A program made the translations under genes and the position numbers. A stretch of DNA of 64,000 nt, from positions 1 to 64,000 of the forward strand of contig CAWUSE010000005.1 of NCBI GenBank assembly GCA_963925805.1. Reading direction: 5' to 3'. The stretch comes from UBA10347 sp905182135. Lineage in GTDB: Bacteria; Actinomycetota; Acidimicrobiia; Acidimicrobiales; UBA10347. This document shows, one piece after another, positions 59,929-64,000 of this stretch. Each line of letters begins with the position of its first letter. Position 1 is the stretch's first letter. The notes below the pieces were generated by a model. It saw only the letters and a program-made list of their open reading frames with translations. It had not been told where the DNA came from and did no database searches.

Positions 59929-60670
59929 ATAGGCGATCACCGATTCGGCGGATCCAGGCCATGTCGCCCTTGTCGTCGATCGCGAAGAATTGCTCCATAC
60001 GGGCCCCGAGTTCAGGTGCAGGCGATGGGGCTGCCCCCACGACTTGCATCGTCGCAGCACGCTCTTCGTGGGGATCGTTAAACCACACTCCATCAGCGGT
60101 GCGGCCTCGTGTAGTTGAACGGTCGCCCCGCGATGGTGAACCCCACCGATGAGATCGCCAACCCCAGCCATCGATTTCGATGGTCTGCTCATCAACAAGC
60201 AGTTCGCCATGCACGATGCATGGCACTTCATATGAGTTGGGCGAGGGCCCGGCCCACACCACACCCACCGTCTCCCACTCGAGTTCACAACCGAGCGCGG
60301 TGCGGATCCCATAGGCCCCGTGGAAGACCTCGTTCGGGTCGTCGAGGGCAACGGCAAAAGCTTCGATATCGACCGTCATATGGTCCAGGGGCGTCTGAAT
60401 GCCAATATCGGTCCAGAGTCCCGTCGCTCGCACCTCGAGACTCGGTGGTTTCGGTGCAGGTGCTTCGAGTTCGACCAGAGACACCAAATCCTGGTCTGGC
60501 CGCACGAGCGACACGAGGAACGCCACTTGTTGACGTTGAGGCCAGAGCAGAAACTCAATCGACAAGGCATACGAACCGTCGTGGTGCACGACATCAAAAA
60601 GCCAGGATTCAACCCAGTCAACATCCTTGCTCGGCTGATGAGCCCGTTCATCTCGTGCCGCCGCGATCAC
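59927..60670 (-). CDS. Conserved-looking protein of unknown function
   Basis: A 247-residue protein I do not recognise. It is rich in beta strands and Trp (ESWLFDVVHHDGSYALSIEF, EIDGWGWRSHRWGSPS, ADGVWFNDPHEERAATMQVV), a composition seen in calycin-like or AttH/CrtC-like lipid-binding folds, but the resemblance is only general. A single cytosolic gene by sequence (no signal). Confidence 0.6.
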   Translation of the reverse strand: MIAAARDERAHQPSKDVDWVESWLFDVVHHDGSYALSIEFLLWPQRQQVAFLVSLVRPDQDLVSLVELEAPAPKPPSLEVRATGLWTDIGIQTPLDHMTVDIEAFAVALDDPNEVFHGAYGIRTALGCELEWETVGVVWAGPSPNSYEVPCIVHGELLVDEQTIEIDGWGWRSHRWGSPSRGDRSTTRGRTADGVWFNDPHEERAATMQVVGAAPSPAPELGARMEQFFAIDDKGDMAWIRRIGDRL

Positions 60671-60869
60671 CGCCGCAGGTTACTCAGCAACCGATACAAG
60701 TGTGATGTTGTCACCCGCGGTGCTAACCCAAGACAAGCAACAAGACTGATGATTTGTGGTTGGCTCCATGTGCTGCACGTGAGACCTAGCATCGTCCCGG
60801 TCGAGATAGGCAACGACAACGAGTTTCAACGACCAATCGTAAGTTCTAGTTAGATCTCGCCTTTTTGCC

Positions 60870-61283
60870 GTGGTATTCGTAGCCTTCTCCATAGTGCGTT
60901 ACTTGAGCAACGAGTGGATCCAAGCAGCCAATGCAGCGGTACAGGCGGCATCCTCAACTGCTCCTGAAGCGCGCGTGGTCGTCGATCAACGAGTGAGCAA
61001 GGCCGTCGACTATCGGATCACGATCCAGCGCGACGCCTGCGCAATCGTTTCGTTAGAGAGCACCACAGCAAGCAGCGATAGCCCAGCAGCCGATGCGGTG
61101 TTTCGCCAGAGCCTGGACACCGCACGGGCAGTGGCGCAAGGAACGACCGACGCACACCAGGCGTTCCTACTCGGACAGATCACGTTCGAAGGCAACATCG
61201 CTGTACTCATCGAGCGCCGCGACGCCTTCACCTGGCTCGCATCAACGCTGGCCCCCGTCCTGGCCAAAACTACCTTTGACTAA
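60870..61283 (+). CDS. SCP-2 sterol-transfer-like protein
   Basis: A 137-residue protein. VRYLSNEWIQAANAAVQ and DYRITIQRDACAIVSLEST, then SLDTARAVAQGTTDAHQAFL and LGQITFEGNIAVLIE have the order seen in small actinobacterial SCP2-like proteins that bind lipids or acyl-CoA. Begins at GTG 60870. Isolated. Ligand unknown. Confidence 0.7.
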   Translation: MVFVAFSIVRYLSNEWIQAANAAVQAASSTAPEARVVVDQRVSKAVDYRITIQRDACAIVSLESTTASSDSPAADAVFRQSLDTARAVAQGTTDAHQAFLLGQITFEGNIAVLIERRDAFTWLASTLAPVLAKTTFD

Positions 61284-61328
61284 CGTTCATCGAGGGTCAA
61301 CACCCTCATCAGCACGTAACTCGACCAA

Positions 61329-62906
61329 CTAGCGGCCTAGAGCCGCCGATGCTTTAGCGCGTGGATCTGCAGCGCCAGCCAGGCTTCCATTTGGAAGGAC
61401 CTCGATGATGTGGGCATGGCCAAACCCTGACAGGTCGCCCATTGGTGCCACGTCGACGACATGGCCGCGTTCGGTCAGACCAGCTTCCCAGTGAGCAAGA
61501 TGCGGCTCAAGCTTGACTCGGACCTGGCCGCCCGCCGTCCAGGTATCGAAACCTGACTTGGGATCAGGCGACGCCAGATTGAAGCGACCCGCGCTTACAA
61601 CCTGACCAGGGCTCTCGCCCAAATGCAGCATGCGAGCAAACATCTGCAACACGATCTGTGGCTGGGCATCGCCACCCATCGTGCCGAGTACCGATCGCAG
61701 CGTGCCGTCGGGGTTAGTAATGAGGGCTGGAGACAGCGTGTGCGGCGGCCGGCGACCAGGCCCGTATTCAGCCGGATGGCCAGGTGTCAGGTTGAAACCG
61801 ATGCCACGGTTGTGCAGGAAGATACCGGTGTCACCAATCATCACATGAGCACCGAAGCCCGCTGCATTCGACTGAATCAGCGAGACGCCCATGCCGTTGC
61901 GGTCAACCACACACATGTACATGGTCCCGCCGTCGGCATAACTGTCGCCCCAGGACACAGCCTGATTCGGGTCGATGCGGCTGCGGCGCGCTGCCAACAT
62001 GTCGAGATTCAGCAAGGCCGCGGATTCGGCGTGTTCGTGCAGCACATCCGGCCGATCGAATGCTGCTGCACGCGAGGCTTCGATCAAGAAATGAGCGAAC
62101 AGCGGGTCATCGGGGTCATCGGGAAGGTCAAGGCCTGCCGCGATGCTGGCACTGGCCAGCGACAGATACCCCTGCGAGTTTGGTGGCGCTGTCCACAACG
62201 TATGGCCCCACGCCTCAAGCGATGGCGCCTGAACCCAGTCAGCGTTGTTCACTGTCAGGTCAGCTTCGCTGTACTCACCGGCGCCGGTGTCAATCAACGC
62301 TTCGCCAAACTCACCGCCGTACCACCCGTCGCGGCCTTGCGCGACAAGCGCTCGAAGGTTGCGGGCAACTCGAGGCCGTACAACCTTGTCGCCAGGATTC
62401 AGATTCGCCAGCTGCGAATTGCCCTCAAGGCCAGCGACTACGGCGCTCGCTCGCGCCAGTTGGGCCGACGAAGCAAATCCGTCATCGGCACATGAGATTG
62501 CTGCTGCGAGCAGAACATCCATATCCATGGATCCATACCGCTCTTGTAGAGCAAGCCATCCATCGACCACACCGGGAACCGGCGACGAAGCGACAGACCC
62601 TCGATACGGCATCGCGGTATGACCCTCATCGCGAAGCCGTTGAGGATCAGCTCCACTTCCTGCCCGACCAGAAGCGTTCAAAGCCTGCACCGGCTGCCCC
62701 GGTTCATGGATCAGCGCCCACAGGTCGCCACCAAGCCCATTCATGTGCTGCGACGTGATCGCCAGGACCGCGTTGGCGGCAATAGCGGCGTCGACGGCAT
62801 TACCGCCCTTGTTCAAGATATCGAGTGCCGCTGAACTGGCCATCTGATCAATGGTGCAGACCATCGACTGGGCAGCAAAAACGGTCGACGTCGAGGGAAG
62901 GCTCAT
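61329..62906 (-). CDS. Gamma-glutamyltransferase family protein
   Basis: A 525-residue Ntn hydrolase. ASSAALDILNKGGNAVDAAI and ITSQHMNGLGGDLWAL are in the large subunit. The nucleophile Thr begins the small subunit at DGGTMYMCVVDRNGMGVSLI, where the common motif is TTHxxVxD; here it is TMYMCVVD. PGHPAEYGPGRRPPHTLSPA and GTMGGDAQPQIVLQMF follow as in the family. No signal peptide is seen, so it may be cytosolic. It may act on mycothiol or glutamyl amides; the substrate is unknown. Confidence 0.88.
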   Translation of the reverse strand: MSLPSTSTVFAAQSMVCTIDQMASSAALDILNKGGNAVDAAIAANAVLAITSQHMNGLGGDLWALIHEPGQPVQALNASGRAGSGADPQRLRDEGHTAMPYRGSVASSPVPGVVDGWLALQERYGSMDMDVLLAAAISCADDGFASSAQLARASAVVAGLEGNSQLANLNPGDKVVRPRVARNLRALVAQGRDGWYGGEFGEALIDTGAGEYSEADLTVNNADWVQAPSLEAWGHTLWTAPPNSQGYLSLASASIAAGLDLPDDPDDPLFAHFLIEASRAAAFDRPDVLHEHAESAALLNLDMLAARRSRIDPNQAVSWGDSYADGGTMYMCVVDRNGMGVSLIQSNAAGFGAHVMIGDTGIFLHNRGIGFNLTPGHPAEYGPGRRPPHTLSPALITNPDGTLRSVLGTMGGDAQPQIVLQMFARMLHLGESPGQVVSAGRFNLASPDPKSGFDTWTAGGQVRVKLEPHLAHWEAGLTERGHVVDVAPMGDLSGFGHAHIIEVLPNGSLAGAADPRAKASAALGR

Positions 62907-62963
62907 CCCCTCACTTTAGACAGCCCCGCAAAGACGAACCCGCGCGAGCTATGGGACGTATGT

Positions 62964-62988
62964 AATGACGGTGCCAGGCACCGTCATT
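62964..62988. repeat. 25-bp palindrome (core GACGGTGCC[A]GGCACCGTC)
   Basis: Arms AATGACGGTGCC and GGCACCGTCATT around one base. A second half copy (CCAGGCACCGTTA) follows at 63024. The design is like the CTGTGTCxGACACAG palindromes elsewhere in the window: perfect arms with a single-base centre. It lies downstream of mdh and upstream of the gamma-glutamyltransferase gene. Confidence 0.9.
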
Positions 62989-63080
62989 TTAGGCGACCGC
63001 TTAGCTGCAATCGGGTGAAGCTCCAGGCACCGTTAGGAGCGGTGAGGCTGGCTGACCTCATCGGCGTCGTCAAAACGGCA

Positions 63081-63106
63081 GCAGGCCGGCGAAAACACCG
63101 GCCTGC
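63081..63106 (-). terminator. Rho-independent terminator of mdh
   Basis: Stem GCAGGCCGG / CCGGCCTGC, 8-base loop; on the minus strand it is followed by TGCCGTTTTG. A smaller hairpin, CTATCCCT / AGGGATAG (63128-63158), precedes it right after the mdh stop. Confidence 0.75.
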
Positions 63107-63161
63107 CATTCGATGTAGTTGGAAGGCCTATCCCTAGAACACCAAGCTCCAGGGATAGCCG

Positions 63162-64000
63162 CTAAATCAGGCCTAGACCGGCAACGGTGTCGCGTTCGGC
63201 AACAAGCTCGGCAGCGGTGGCGTCGATGCGGCCGCGGCTGAAGTCATCGATGTCGAGGCCCTGCACAATGCTGATCTCACCATTCGAGCAAGTGACGGGA
63301 AACGACGAGATGATGCCCTCGGGCACGCCGTAGCTGCCGTCGGATGGAATCGCCATTGAGACCCAGTCGCCTTCAGGCGTGCCGAGTTCCCAGTCGTGAA
63401 TGTGATCGATCGCTGCGCTGGCAGCCGATGCTGCACTGGACAGGCCACGAGCCTTAATGATCGCAGCTCCGCGCTTCTGCACAGTCGGGATGAAATCGTC
63501 TTCGAGCCATGCCTGATCATTGATCTTGGTGGCAGCGATCTCGCCGTTGACTTCGCAATGAAACAGGTCCGGATACTGGGTCGCTGAGTGGTTCCCCCAG
63601 ATCGTCATCTTCTTGATGTCGTTCACGCTGTTGCCAGTCTTCTGAGCAACCTGGGTCTTGGCTCGATTGTGGTCAAGACGGGTCATAGCGGTGAACTGCT
63701 TCTGCGCAATGTCAGGCGCCGAGTGCATGGCAATCAGCGAGTTCGTATTCGCCGGGTTGCCGACAACCAAGACCTTGATGGCTTTGCTGGCATTGTCGTT
63801 AATGGCCTTGCCTTGTGGACCAAAGATCCCACCGTTGGCTTCAAGCAGATCGGCGCGTTCCATACCATCGCGACGAGGCATGGAACCTACGAGCAGCGCA
63901 TGACTGGCATCGCCGAAGGCGACATTCGGATCATCGGTCTGCACGATGCCGGCAAGCAGCGGAAATGCGCCATCGTCGAGTTCCATCGCCACGCCCTTGA
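63162..64000 (-). CDS. mdh: Malate dehydrogenase (3' part; gene continues beyond the window)
   Basis: The last 279 or so residues of malate dehydrogenase, which oxidises malate to oxaloacetate with NAD+. VAMELDDGAFPLL, VLVVGNPANTNSLIAMH, TRLDHNRAKTQVAQKTG, IWGNHSATQYPDL (catalytic His) and VPEGIISSFPVTCSNGEI follow the family order. The frame stays open to the window end, so about 50 N-terminal residues with the NAD-binding loop are outside. Confidence 0.95.
   Translation of the reverse strand, partial: KGVAMELDDGAFPLLAGIVQTDDPNVAFGDASHALLVGSMPRRDGMERADLLEANGGIFGPQGKAINDNASKAIKVLVVGNPANTNSLIAMHSAPDIAQKQFTAMTRLDHNRAKTQVAQKTGNSVNDIKKMTIWGNHSATQYPDLFHCEVNGEIAATKINDQAWLEDDFIPTVQKRGAAIIKARGLSSAASAASAAIDHIHDWELGTPEGDWVSMAIPSDGSYGVPEGIISSFPVTCSNGEISIVQGLDIDDFSRGRIDATAAELVAERDTVAGLGLI

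Noticed and set aside
61623..62495. 290-codon open frame on the plus strand opposite the gamma-glutamyltransferase
   Set aside because: Basic, low-complexity translation typical of an antisense frame; the minus-strand gene has all family motifs.
1..64000. Prophage, insertion sequences, integrases, rRNA genes or riboswitches
   Set aside because: None was recognised on either strand; only palindromic and short tandem repeats were found.

Overview
The window looks like a chromosome segment of a high-to-medium GC actinobacterium, most plausibly a member of or close to the Acidimicrobiia. The support is a set of actinobacterial hallmark genes: a SigR/RsrA-type sigma/anti-sigma pair, ClpC, a DUF3263 protein, a LytR C-terminal-domain protein, a DUF2342 zinc metalloprotease, a DUF2510-scramblase protein, a mycoredoxin-like domain, and the tilS-ftsH-folEPBK-panC-nadC-coaX-lysS gene order. 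No sequence search was possible, so the placement is an inference. I see no phage genes, complete transposase or CRISPR array.

Region 1 (1-15,900) is a cell-surface polysaccharide locus with an unusual accessory island. Two glycosyltransferases (1-2189), a UDP-sugar dehydrogenase (11339-12655) and a CapD/FlaA1-type nucleotide-sugar dehydratase (13016-14995) flank an island (2608-11200). The island holds two HPr-kinase-like/PqqD fusions, a third HprK-like protein without a P-loop, two free PqqD-like proteins, a nucleotidyltransferase of the NTP_transf_5 kind, and two Tat-exported proteins with six cysteines each. It appears to be two related modules, one intact and one partly decayed. This is the best candidate for an undescribed system: the pieces resemble leader-binding (PqqD/RRE), kinase and nucleotidyltransferase parts of peptide-modifying systems, next to exported candidate substrates.

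Region 2 (15,936-30,000) is mostly housekeeping: glycerate kinase, tRNA-Thr(UGU), a HAD 5'-nucleotidase, a TauE-type permease, RlmB, IspF-IspD, a Crp-type regulator, RadA, ClpC and a polyprenyl diphosphate synthase.

Region 3 (30,478-43,612) is the cofactor operon on the minus strand. The canonical order tilS-ftsH-folE-folP-folB-folK-(DUF2520)-panC-nadC-coaX-lysS is kept, but ftsH and folP are wrecked by deletions and frameshifts, and nadC is only a C-terminal stub. Palindromic repeats sit in this region. The SigR/RsrA pair follows.

Region 4 (43,843-64,000) holds an enoyl-CoA hydratase, an orphan MoxR-like AAA ATPase, a GH2-like protein lacking both catalytic glutamates, a glutaredoxin-GNAT fusion, the sdhCAB operon, small secreted proteins, an MFS transporter with a DUF368 protein, a biotin carrier-carboxyltransferase fusion, gamma-glutamyltransferase and the 3' part of mdh.

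A theme across the window is short tandem duplications (13-20 bp) lying at the starts or ends of genes, several of which change the reading frame, the stop codon or the number of start codons. Together with the pseudogenes this suggests a genome with active local duplication and gene erosion.
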